A DNA stretch of 64,000 nt from Candidatus Saccharicenans sp. (GTDB lineage: Bacteria > Acidobacteriota > Aminicenantia > Aminicenantales > Saccharicenantaceae). Location of the stretch: NCBI GenBank assembly GCA_030018265.1, contig JASEFX010000003.1, forward strand, positions 37,902-101,901. Reading direction: 5' to 3'. Position 1 is the first letter of the stretch. The number at the start of each line of letters is the position of its first letter. The notes beneath the pieces are model-generated. The model had not been told where the DNA came from and made no database searches. It was given only the letters and a program-made list of their open reading frames with translations. Both the position numbers and the translations under genes were made by a program. Positions 17,566-26,606 of this stretch are shown in pieces.

Positions 17566-18447
17566 ATGAAAACGGCTATCAAAGGAATTTTTGCCGCTCT
17601 GACCACTCCTTTTGAAGGGGGGAAAATCGCCCTTGAAAAGTTCAGGGAAAACATCCAGAAATTCAACCGGACCGGGCTGGCTGGCTACGTAGTCATGGGC
17701 TCAACCGGCGAAGCTCCGTTCGTCGACGACGAGGAGTCGGAACTGCTGGTCAGGGAAGCCAGGAGGGCAGCTTCGAACGATAAAATCATCATCGCCGGAT
17801 GCGGACGCGACTCGGCAGAATGGACAGTCAAACTCGCCAACAAACTGGCTGAAGCCGGGGCCGAAGCGGCGCTCATCAAGCCTCCTTATTATTATAAAAG
17901 CCGGATGAGTTATGAAGCTCTCAAGGCTTATTACACCGAGGTGGCCAACAGGGTTAAAATCCCGGTGATACTTTACAACATTCCGCAGAATACTCAGATC
18001 TGGCTGCCGCTCGAGCTGGTAGTCGAACTTTCCAGCCACCCGAACATTATCGGCCTTAAGGAAAGCGGCGGCAGCTTAGCCTATCTCGGCGAGGTCGTCA
18101 GCCGGGTTTCGCCTGAGTTTGTATATCTTACCGGCTCGGGCAGCATTCTGTACCCGGCGCTGGAAATGGGAGCCCGCGGCGCCATTCTGGCTCTGGCCAA
18201 CGTCGTGCCCGAGCTGTGCGTCAGACTGTACGAGCTTTACCAGGCCGGAAACCGGGAAGAAGCCCGGAGGCTTCAGTACCGGCTGATACCGCTCAATCGA
18301 GCGCTTACCGAAACCTATGGCCTTCCGGCTATTAAATTCGCGCTCGACCTGCGGGGTTATTACGGAGGTCCCTGCCGCACACCGCTTCTTCCTCCGGACG
18401 AAAAAGCCCGGGAAACCATCAAAAAACTTCTGGAAGAACTGGCCTGA
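17566..18447 (+). CDS. DapA-family aldolase/lyase (dihydrodipicolinate synthase superfamily)
   Basis: A 293-aa class I Schiff-base aldolase. Catalytic Lys165 is in GLKES, Tyr137 in LYNIP and the carboxylate-binding GSTGE motif at residues 45-49. These residues are shared by 4-hydroxy-tetrahydrodipicolinate synthase, 4-hydroxy-2-oxoglutarate aldolase and N-acetylneuraminate lyase. The HOGA-like phrase PYYYK leaves true DapA uncertain, and no other lysine-pathway gene is nearby. AGGAG precedes the ATG. Confidence 0.85.
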   Translation: MKTAIKGIFAALTTPFEGGKIALEKFRENIQKFNRTGLAGYVVMGSTGEAPFVDDEESELLVREARRAASNDKIIIAGCGRDSAEWTVKLANKLAEAGAEAALIKPPYYYKSRMSYEALKAYYTEVANRVKIPVILYNIPQNTQIWLPLELVVELSSHPNIIGLKESGGSLAYLGEVVSRVSPEFVYLTGSGSILYPALEMGARGAILALANVVPELCVRLYELYQAGNREEARRLQYRLIPLNRALTETYGLPAIKFALDLRGYYGGPCRTPLLPPDEKARETIKKLLEELA

Positions 18448-18469
18448 TTGTAGAATTCATCTGCACGCA

Positions 18470-19396
18470 TTACAGAGAAAACTGAGCGGGTTTTTTGGCA
18501 AATAACCTCGTCCGGCCGATATCCTTCAGACCGCAAACGAACCGGGTCAATCTCTCAATTCCAAAACCAAACCCGGCCGAGGGATATAGACCGCTTTCCG
18601 CCAGCTTCAGATAGATGGCATAGGCTTCAGGGTTTATTCCCTTTTTCCTTATTCGTTCCTGAATTCTCTCGACCTGGTATTCTCGTTCTCCGCCAGAAAG
18701 GGCTTCACCGTAACCTTCAGGATAAATCAGGTCCATGTCAACCAGCACTCCCGGCCTGTTATTATATTCCCGGTCATAAAACTCCCTTACTTCCAGCGGG
18801 AAATCCAGCAGCCAGACGGGCTCTTGCCTGGCGGCTGAAAGTTTTAATTCAAAATCCTGACCAAATTCTCTGACTGCTTCCTCGTAAGTAATCCTTTCGA
18901 AAGGAGGCTTGAATTCTGGCAGTTTTCTCCCGAGCAGGGTGAGTTCCTCATCAGCTCCCCTTCTTATCCCTTCAATTACGTATGAAAAGAGCCTCTCGCC
19001 CAGCCCGAGGACATCCTCGCGGCTAGCTTCTCTTACTTCCAGGTCCAACTGAACAAACTCGATCAGGTGACGCCCGCTGTTCTGTCTTTCAGCCGGTTCA
19101 ATTCTCACATTCGGCGAGAAGCAAAAAATTCTGGGAAAAGCTTTGAGCGCCGTCTGTTTGTGAAAAATCATGCTCTTGGTAATCTGGTATTTGTACCCAT
19201 AACATTCCACTTCTCCCCTCACCCGGAAATCGGTCAGCGGGTCGGTGATCGGCGAGATGATAACGGGCAGCAGCTCAACAAATTTTTCCCTTAACAAAAA
19301 TTCCCTGATCAGGCTGATCAATTTCGTCTGAACCTGAATGGCCAGACGAAGCTCGGTTGAACTCATTTCTTCAAGCAGACGGGTAATATCTATCAT
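18470..19396 (-). CDS. Archaeal-type asparagine synthetase A (AspRS/AsnRS paralogue)
   Basis: A 308-aa stand-alone class II aminoacyl-tRNA synthetase catalytic core. Motif 2 is seen in SPNVRIEPAE and EFVQLDLE near residues 94-117, and motif 3 in GFGFGIERL near residue 282. There is no N-terminal OB-fold anticodon-binding domain, so it should not charge tRNA. The size and motifs match the archaeal AsnA (AS-AR, described in Pyrococcus abyssi), which makes asparagine from aspartate, ATP and ammonia. Bacterial AsnA is a different branch. An alternative is another AsnRS-like paralogue of unknown use. It is convergent with the DapA-family gene. Confidence 0.7.
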   Translation of the reverse strand: MIDITRLLEEMSSTELRLAIQVQTKLISLIREFLLREKFVELLPVIISPITDPLTDFRVRGEVECYGYKYQITKSMIFHKQTALKAFPRIFCFSPNVRIEPAERQNSGRHLIEFVQLDLEVREASREDVLGLGERLFSYVIEGIRRGADEELTLLGRKLPEFKPPFERITYEEAVREFGQDFELKLSAARQEPVWLLDFPLEVREFYDREYNNRPGVLVDMDLIYPEGYGEALSGGEREYQVERIQERIRKKGINPEAYAIYLKLAESGLYPSAGFGFGIERLTRFVCGLKDIGRTRLFAKKPAQFSL

Positions 19397-19828
19397 TTTT
19401 TAACCTCCGGTGATTTCTAAATTTCAAAAAATTTTAAAAAGCTTATGCGGAAATATGATGCTGGCTGGAAATCAGACACGTCCCCTTAAAAGGGGACGTT
19501 ATTGAAGGAATTATTATTGAAATATTGAAGGCCGGTTAAAAGGGGCAGTATTGAAGAGATGACAGCCAATTTTTGCTCGAGGGATTTTTTCTGTCTCTCT
19601 TCAGTTCTCATTTCGCCCAAAATATAATCCCCAAAATATAATCTGTCAAGAGCAGTGCCATCTTAATTTGAAAAATTATCTAATTATAATAATAGGTGAG
19701 ATGTCTTATATGTAATCATACTCACCATCACTTTACTTTTATCGTTCAAAACCGTTTATCTGATTCGGACGACATACAGCAGATAAAAATTATGAAACCG
19801 GGCAATTACAGCTAATGAAGTGCCCTTC
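19397..19828. other. Non-coding region with inverted and direct repeats
   Basis: 432 bases without a supported gene. It holds a 10-bp-stem palindrome at 19478-19499 and a partial direct copy of its right half at 19536-19556; otherwise AT-rich sequence and no recognised signal. Confidence 0.6.
19478..19556. repeat. REP-like palindrome with degenerate second copy
   Basis: ACGTCCCCTT and AAGGGGACGT form a perfect 10-bp stem with a two-base loop at 19478-19499. The right half plus flank (TTAAAAGGGGACGTTATTGA, 19486-19505) recurs imperfectly at 19536-19556. It looks like a palindromic intergenic element; no poly-T follows, so it is not an ordinary terminator. Confidence 0.5.
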
Positions 19829-20957
19829 TTAATATTTCCCATAAACTATGAGCTCTTTCTCACCTGATTCTTTTTCTTTAACTAAATAGAGCTGTTGATT
19901 GAAAACCTTTGCCAGGATGACGGAATTTGAGAAGAAAGAGCCCGGACTGACAGTGTTAACCCGTTCGCCATCAGCACTGATAATTTCATAAAGATACTCG
20001 CCTTCCCTGTCTCCCGGCTGGAAAGTCATCACAAAAAGGTATCCGTTTTCATCAGTGAAGAATGAATAAAACGGCAGAACAACTTTGGGATATATGAGCG
20101 TTACCCCAAACCTGCTCAGGTCGCCTATATCTCTATCAATTTCTTTCTTATAACTTTTCAGGTCAGTGCTTTTCTTTAAGCTCCTGTTGATTCTTTTGAT
20201 CAGTTCGCCTGTTATATTATAAACCAGAAATTCATAGCCCCTTTCCGGGTAAGCAGAATATATTCTGTCCCCCGAAACCTGGCAGATAATGCTATGGGGA
20301 GTTGCTTCCACCTTTTTTTCTATTAAAGGATTCATATAGACAATGCTATCAAGCTCTTTGACCTTCCGGAATTCTGAATCATAAAAATTCAGGACAAAGC
20401 CCCATTCCTTCACTAAAACTCCATAAATCGTTTCCACTCCCAGATAATTTCCACCAGGAAGCGGTTGCACGAAAAACATCAGCGGCGGACTTTTAATCTC
20501 ATTTAAAAAGATACCTTCTTTGTTATAAATAGCTATTTTTCCCCCTGACAGGATCCAGAACAAAAACATGGCCATCGGCTGTCAGAAATATTTCAGCAGG
20601 TCTTTCCAGTTCTCCCGGTCCCTGTCGGGAAAAGCTTTTCTGCAGCTGGCCTGTTTTATCGACTGCGAAGACCCTATCGCCTTTATTACCTGAATTCAGA
20701 AGGTAAACATCTCCTTCAGATCCTACGACAAACCGGGCTATATCAAACAAACCTCTTTCTATTAATTCACGCTTGCCGGTATCAAGACGCCACTTCTCCT
20801 CAAGCTTGAAGTACGAATAGATTTTCTTAATTTCATCCTTGCCGGAATTAAGGTCAGTGCTGGCACTTAAAGAAAGACTGCTGGAGATTAATAAGGCCAG
20901 AATTAAAAATTTCCCCGATAAAATAAATGATTGCCTGAAAATCCCTCCTGATTTCAT
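19829..20957 (-). pseudogene. Six-bladed beta-propeller secreted protein, single frameshift
   Basis: One gene read in two frames. The N-terminal part (20523-20957) has a signal peptide and the phrase RQGPGELERPAEIF typical of 6-bladed beta-propeller (NHL-like) proteins. The C-terminal part (19829-20575) continues the propeller. The frames join if one base is removed from the G5A5 run (minus strand) at 20536-20545, giving VLDPVRGKIAIYNKEG. Intact length would be about 375 aa. Such proteins are exported and often abundant in Bacteroidota- and Aminicenantes-like genomes; the function is unknown. It could be a young pseudogene, a phase-variable gene or a sequencing error. Confidence 0.8.
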
Positions 20958-21338
20958 CCATACCCTCCATCATATCTTTATTAAATAAAAGCTCTTCAAC
21001 TTAAAGTTTTTCTATCTATAGGTTAAGCGTTCAGTTCAATGTTAAAGATGCCTCCAGATGTCTTCTCAGAATTATCAGGAGATGTTTTCAAGAGCAATAA
21101 ATTCTGGAAATCACAGTTCTGGAATCAGTGATGATGGACAGCCCTTAGAGCAAAAATCTTCAGGAGTCGGAGCCATAAAGCATCCGCCGGCAGGCATGAA
21201 AACCGGGCTAAGCTCTATCCTGCATAATTGGCCAGGTCTCATCAGAAAATAAGATAATAACCGGCAATTGTGGTAAACTGAGCGTATCAGTTTTTTTAAT
21301 TTTGTTTGGCAACTTATTCGCACCACAGATAGCGGAAT
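20958..21338. other. Intergenic region, nothing recognised
   Basis: 381 bases between the divergent propeller gene and the serine hydrolase. Short open frames here lack ribosome-binding sites and protein-like support. The promoters of both neighbours must lie here but I cannot assign them. Confidence 0.5.
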
Positions 21339-22514
21339 ATGAATAAAAATATGAAAGATTTTTCATCTTTATTGCAAAAACATCAATCCGTCATCCAGAA
21401 AAAACTGGACCAACATCTGGCCGGCCTGATTGGTTCGGCTGGCATCCGAGAGGCGATCGCTTCCGTCGAAATCGGCGACGGTCTTTTCCGCTGGCTGGGA
21501 GCCGCTGGTTCTCTACCTGCTATTTATAAGGAGCAGATAACAAACATCCCGTTCTTTATTGCCAGCGTTACAAAATTGTTTGTCGCCGCCTCAATCCTTA
21601 AACTTCAGGAAATGGAACTTCCTGGAATCGACCAGCCAGCCTCCCTTTATCTTCCTAATGGTTTTCTGGACGGCCTTCTCAGAACCCGGGACGGGCGGGA
21701 TCTGAGCTCAGAAATAACAATCGCTCAACTCCTGAGCCACACCTCCGGTCTTCCTGATTATCTGGAAATGAAAGACGACAGGGGCAAAAGTCTGGTTGAC
21801 AGAATCATTGAGGAAGAAGATCAATCCTTTACGATTAAAGAATTTCTGGAAATAGCGCGAAAATACGAAAAACCGATTCATCCGGTCCGGCGCGTTCCCC
21901 CTGCTTCATTCAGAGCCCGCTATTCTGACACAAATTTTCAGATTCTGATAGCAGTTCTTGAAAACCTCCGCCATCAGCCTGTCAATCAGGTATTTACAGA
22001 CCTGATTTTTAATCCCGTCGGAATTAAATCAACCTTCCTCCCGGACCCCGAAACCGGTCCTGTTCATCTTTTTGAAGCTTTCCCGGTCAGAGCCGGAGAT
22101 AAAATTCTCAATCGGCCTATGGCTCTCAGATCATTCGGAGATTTATACAGCACGATCTCTGAGCTTAATATCTTCATGCGCTCTCTCATAAACGGCCAAC
22201 TGTTTAATAATCCGGAGACGGCCAGGCTGATGACTTCTGGCTGGAAGAGATTTGGCTTCAGGTTCGGCTCATTCTCTCCAGGCTGGCCGATTGAATACGG
22301 GCTTGGAATCATGCGTTTCAAGCCGCCCGCTTTTCTTGGACCTTTCAGAAGACTTCCTGCAGTTATCGGTCACACCGGAGCTGTAGGTTCATGGTTGTTC
22401 TACTGCCCCGGACTTGATCTTTATATGGCGGGAACTGTAAATCAGCTTAAGGCAGCCGCTATCCCCTTCCGGTTTGTGATGAAAGTTCTTAATTTTTTTT
22501 ACAGTCTTAAATAA
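21339..22514 (+). CDS. Class C beta-lactamase-family serine hydrolase
   Basis: A 391-aa serine hydrolase of the beta-lactamase/penicillin-binding (class C, EstB-like) family. The nucleophile motif SVTK is at residues 76-79, YSDTN replaces the usual YxN motif near residue 198, and HTGAVG supplies the third motif near residue 345. There is no clear signal peptide, so the product is probably cytoplasmic, unlike true AmpC enzymes. Such proteins act as esterases, D-amino peptidases or peptidoglycan-related hydrolases. Its stop lies 5 bases from the 3' end of the convergent SRP RNA. Confidence 0.85.
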   Translation: MNKNMKDFSSLLQKHQSVIQKKLDQHLAGLIGSAGIREAIASVEIGDGLFRWLGAAGSLPAIYKEQITNIPFFIASVTKLFVAASILKLQEMELPGIDQPASLYLPNGFLDGLLRTRDGRDLSSEITIAQLLSHTSGLPDYLEMKDDRGKSLVDRIIEEEDQSFTIKEFLEIARKYEKPIHPVRRVPPASFRARYSDTNFQILIAVLENLRHQPVNQVFTDLIFNPVGIKSTFLPDPETGPVHLFEAFPVRAGDKILNRPMALRSFGDLYSTISELNIFMRSLINGQLFNNPETARLMTSGWKRFGFRFGSFSPGWPIEYGLGIMRFKPPAFLGPFRRLPAVIGHTGAVGSWLFYCPGLDLYMAGTVNQLKAAAIPFRFVMKVLNFFYSLK

Positions 22515-22519
22515 CAGCA

Positions 22520-22788
<269 letters not shown>

Positions 22789-22798
22789 TGCCGTTTTG

Positions 22799-22825
22799 AT
22801 TATATCATATTCAGGCCTTTGTCGA
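22799..22825 (-). promoter_or_regulatory. Promoter of SRP RNA
   Basis: On the minus strand a perfect TATAAT lies at 22799-22804, 10 bases before the inferred RNA 5' end. TCGACA at 22820-22825 is the nearest -35-like hexamer, with a short 15-bp spacer. Confidence 0.55.
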
Positions 22826-22867
22826 GTTTATGCTTCCTCACTGATATGAATTCTTATCGCCGGAGAA

Positions 22868-23452
22868 TTATTTCTTCTTTACTTCCTGCACCGAAGCAAT
22901 TATCTTCGGGGAAATTCCGTATTCCTGTAGAAATACCCGGCCGTTAACCAGATCAAACTGAATCTGAGCATCTTCGTAAAATCTGCCCTCCCCCTTACCC
23001 TTCTCATTCAGTGTCAGTTCAATCACCATGAAGTAAAACCGACCGACGCCCAGCTGGGTTCCCTGAGACCAGGGTTCCTTCCTGAAAACCAGGATTACCT
23101 TCTTCCTGCCATCAGCCTCCTCTCTCATCTGGGCCATGTGAATCGTTAAATTATAACCGCGCGCATAAAGAAAGCGGACAACGCCTTTTTTAGTGGAGTT
23201 GAATAGATTCAGAAATGCCTCATCGCCTGATCTGGACAGTGTTTCGGCCATCTGCAGAAGCTCTTCAGGAGTGGTCCATGAATCCACCTCTATTAAGATA
23301 TCGACAGCAGGAGGTTCCACCGGCGCTCTCTGGGTAAGAAGCCGTCCCCGGAACTGCTCCTTAGCCAGACCCGGCCCGGCCATTATTAAAAGAACAATAA
23401 TAGCTGAACCAGTCTTTACAACCCCATCTTCCCGGAATCTTTTAATCATCAT
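22868..23452 (-). CDS. Hypothetical secreted protein
   Basis: A 194-aa protein I do not recognise. A hydrophobic segment at residues 15-30 ends in GLAKE and looks like a signal peptide. The mature part is a mixed alpha/beta domain with no cysteines or evident catalytic motif. It stands alone between the SRP RNA and the M14 peptidase. Its promoter must lie in the repeat-bearing region upstream. Confidence 0.65.
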   Translation of the reverse strand: MMIKRFREDGVVKTGSAIIVLLIMAGPGLAKEQFRGRLLTQRAPVEPPAVDILIEVDSWTTPEELLQMAETLSRSGDEAFLNLFNSTKKGVVRFLYARGYNLTIHMAQMREEADGRKKVILVFRKEPWSQGTQLGVGRFYFMVIELTLNEKGKGEGRFYEDAQIQFDLVNGRVFLQEYGISPKIIASVQEVKKK

Positions 23453-23830
23453 AAATCACCTCTCCCCGATTCTCACCGGTCATCATCAGATTATATCATT
23501 AACCAGAAAATGTTTATCAAACATTCCATCTCGAGTCTGACACCTTATATCTGAATATAAAAAATATGAACCATCGTTCATATATCATATTGCTCTGAAG
23601 GCCGTGTCAATCTCTACTCTTCACTTGAATCGGCGCTGGACCTGAAGATAAAGGGCCAGAGCAGAATTATCACTTTTGACCAATTAATTAAAATCGCTGA
23701 AAAGAGTCTTTCCCTCCCGCCATCTGCGCCAATAATCTATAATTGACCCGCAATTTTTCTGATTGAAATCCAGTCAGAGCCGCTTATCCTTCAACCCTTT
23801 CCTTTCTCCAACCAGCTCTTCTCAGCTTTT
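23453..23830. other. Intergenic region with palindrome and protein-like frame
   Basis: 378 bases without an established gene. An 8-bp inverted repeat ATATGAAC/GTTCATAT with a four-base loop lies at 23564-23583. The plus-strand frame ending at TGA 23744-23746 has a protein-like run of about 47 codons (SSLESALDLKIKGQSRI, then IAEKSLSLPPSAPIIYN) but no start codon, so it could be a gene remnant. Neither is assigned. Confidence 0.35.
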
Positions 23831-26428
23831 TTACTTTCCTTCCGGATAGAACAGGGCATTCAGCAGGAACTTGTAAGTGCCATGGCTCTGGGCCCGGTGC
23901 TGCGCTCTGATGCCGATGAGCGCTATTCGACCTTTTTTGTATTTGACATCAACCACCGCGGCTTTTCTGGCCAGATAATCGCCGCCCAGCAGCCAGCCGC
24001 TCATCAGGATGTTGTCTTCCGGATAATAGGCCACCACCTTTCTATCCCAGTCGACCGGCGGCATCCAGGTGTCAAAGGCCAGACTCTGGGAGAAAACGGC
24101 CGCTGCTTCCTCACCCAGACCGTAGCCGAGCGGAGAATTGTTGTCGACTTTTATCCGGAGAATAGAAGTCGGACAGAAAAATTTTGTGCGATCAAGACCG
24201 CTCAGAGCATTTCGAGCCGGTGCTCCGAGTTCCCTGATGGCCAGTTCGCTCGCCTGGTTCAGGGTGATCAGCATCCCGCCTTCTTCCACGAAAGCCTTTA
24301 CCGCCTCCACTCCTTCTTTTTCAACTCCGCCTTCATATTCGGGTGGCACAGGCGTCATACGGAACATCCTGGCAAATTCAGATGTCTGTCCGGGCCGTCC
24401 GCTTTTGATAATGTCGACATTTTCGCTGGCAAAAATCAAAACATCAAAGCTGGACTTCAGGTTGACCTTTTTGTCTTTTGTCCCCTGGAAATCTTTATTG
24501 TGAAGAACTGTATATTCAATGCCCAGGTCGTCCAGAAGATATCTCGTCCAGCCCTCATCCATATTCCCTCGCCATGACTGATAGATGGCAATCCTGGGGA
24601 ATTTAACCGCAGCCTTATCCACTCCGGCGAGATCAGCCACTCCCTTCAGCGGAACCGGCCACCTGGACAGCAGCGCTTCCAGAGCTTTTTTCGCTTCGGG
24701 TGAATTCTTCACCAGAAAAGTCCCGACCGGATATGTTCCGTCGGGTGTCTTGAATTCAGACCCGGTTCTCCAGACTTCAGCTTTGTTTTTCAGGAGACCG
24801 AAAACCACCGCATAGGAAGCATTCAGTCTGGGATCAAGAACCAGATAAGCCGCGTCGGGCATCGATGATTTCGGGTAGTCAACTTTTTCCACCTTAACCA
24901 GAGGCACGTCAAATTCTTTATCTATCTGGTCGCATCGGACACCCATCTGCAGCGGTAGAGTCCAGGCAGCATTGTCGTACGGAGGCACCGGCGGACCGCC
25001 CGGATACTGTCTGATGTCCGGATACTTCTGCTTCTCGAGAAGTGCCCAGGCGTAGGCTTTGTAAGGCTGCGCCAGCAAAACCACAAAAGAACCGGCCGGG
25101 TAATACTTGCCGTCAGCTATAAAATCCTTTGTCGCCTGATGAACTTCCACTCCACCAAACTGGAGAATTTCAATCATCTTCAGCGTGGTGAGGTAGTCAG
25201 CCTGATCTTTCGGAATGACAAAAGCGTAAGGCTGATCCTTTTCCCGAACTTCAATGCTCTTTCTGGACATCAAATATGAATTGAAAAGAAAATCTTCCCT
25301 GTGCAGCCAGGCTGTTTTCAGCAGGCTCTTCGACAGTACCAGCTCATAATCAACTATGTCCCGCAACCGCCACCAGCCGCCGGGCCAGGGATCGATGAAA
25401 TCCATTCTTTTCTCGTAATACTCCTTGGGCACTTCTGTCGGCTCGATATATATGGGGGAAGCAATCCTCACCGAGGCGGCCTCGCTCAGCAGGCCGACCA
25501 CATTGTGCAGCCAGGAAGTGTCGTCGCAGGCTCCAATCCACCAGCCGGTGTAACTGCGGCCATGAACCACTCCCTTATAACCATGCTTCTGCAGGTCGTA
25601 GGCCATATTGACGCCACACAGGTTCACACTTCGCCAGAGCAACGGCTGAACATTGGGCAGGGGCGGATCCATAAACGGCGGGACAAAAAGCCTGGCTCCG
25701 TTGGAACCCATCTGATGTTCGTCGATATGGATCTGCGGGAACCAGTCGTGATAGAGAACCCTGGTCACCGCTCTGGTTTCAGCCAGGTTAAACATAAAGA
25801 AATCCCGGTTGTTGTCGTGACCGGCGTAAGGATGGTAGAGCCAGGGCATGTTGCTCCCTTCATATTTTGTGCCCGCATATTTGCGATACCAGTCAACCAC
25901 CATCTGATGGCCGTCCGGGTTAATCGTCGGAACAAGAAGAAGGATAACTTCCTTGAGAGCCCGGTTAACATCAAAAAATCCTTTACCGGTGATCAGGTCG
26001 TAAGCCAGTTCCATCGACATCTGGGAAGCAGCAATCTCAGTGGAGTGCAGGCTGCAGGTAATAAGCAGAATGGTTTTTCCTTCCCGCGCTAACTGTCTCG
26101 CCTGTTCCTCACTCAGACCGCGCGCATCTTTCAACCGGCGGGCAATTTCCCGGTAGCGGTCAAGATTTTTCATGTTCTCTTCGTCGGTGATGATGGCCAT
26201 AATCATGTCTTTTCCCAGAGTGGTTTTGCCGATGCTGACCACCCTGATCTTTGGAGATTCTTTCGCCAGAAGCTCAAAATAGGCTTTAATCTGATTGTAA
26301 TCCGCCAGCTTGCGGTCTTCTCCCACCCGGTGTCCGAGAAATTTTTCCGGCGGGGTCTGGGCCAGAACCGCAAGTGACAGGGAAAAAAGAATGAAGATAA
26401 CGTTTATCAATCTGGCCGATTTTTTCAT
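23831..26428 (-). CDS. Secreted M14-family zinc carboxypeptidase-like protein
   Basis: An 865-aa peptidase. A signal peptide (residues 5-24, ending AVLAQ) is followed by the M14 domain: HSTEIAAS near residue 132 gives the His and Glu zinc ligands and LLVPTINPDGHQMV matches the next family block. The segment after residue 400 is a long C-terminal region with no recognised catalytic motif. The ATG at 26428 is chosen because GGGAGGTG precedes it; the frame is open another 39 codons upstream. M14 enzymes remove C-terminal residues or cleave cell-wall and amino-acid conjugates; the substrate is unknown. Export fits protein feeding. Confidence 0.88.
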   Translation of the reverse strand: MKKSARLINVIFILFSLSLAVLAQTPPEKFLGHRVGEDRKLADYNQIKAYFELLAKESPKIRVVSIGKTTLGKDMIMAIITDEENMKNLDRYREIARRLKDARGLSEEQARQLAREGKTILLITCSLHSTEIAASQMSMELAYDLITGKGFFDVNRALKEVILLLVPTINPDGHQMVVDWYRKYAGTKYEGSNMPWLYHPYAGHDNNRDFFMFNLAETRAVTRVLYHDWFPQIHIDEHQMGSNGARLFVPPFMDPPLPNVQPLLWRSVNLCGVNMAYDLQKHGYKGVVHGRSYTGWWIGACDDTSWLHNVVGLLSEAASVRIASPIYIEPTEVPKEYYEKRMDFIDPWPGGWWRLRDIVDYELVLSKSLLKTAWLHREDFLFNSYLMSRKSIEVREKDQPYAFVIPKDQADYLTTLKMIEILQFGGVEVHQATKDFIADGKYYPAGSFVVLLAQPYKAYAWALLEKQKYPDIRQYPGGPPVPPYDNAAWTLPLQMGVRCDQIDKEFDVPLVKVEKVDYPKSSMPDAAYLVLDPRLNASYAVVFGLLKNKAEVWRTGSEFKTPDGTYPVGTFLVKNSPEAKKALEALLSRWPVPLKGVADLAGVDKAAVKFPRIAIYQSWRGNMDEGWTRYLLDDLGIEYTVLHNKDFQGTKDKKVNLKSSFDVLIFASENVDIIKSGRPGQTSEFARMFRMTPVPPEYEGGVEKEGVEAVKAFVEEGGMLITLNQASELAIRELGAPARNALSGLDRTKFFCPTSILRIKVDNNSPLGYGLGEEAAAVFSQSLAFDTWMPPVDWDRKVVAYYPEDNILMSGWLLGGDYLARKAAVVDVKYKKGRIALIGIRAQHRAQSHGTYKFLLNALFYPEGK

Positions 26429-26606
26429 CCGGCACCTCCCTCTCATCTTCTGTTTTTTTATCTTTATTATCACTAAAAAAATTTCAGTCAAAATATCCTT
26501 CCAGGGCATGAGAAAAAACTTCATTCTCAGATTAATCACCGACAAATATTTTATTTTACTGAGTCGGTCTTAAGAAAACAAGGTAATTTTGAGAGGAACC
26601 AAACAT

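Noticed and set aside
21058..21252. 64-codon frame upstream of the serine hydrolase
   Set aside because: No ribosome-binding site, low-complexity polar composition and no family resemblance.
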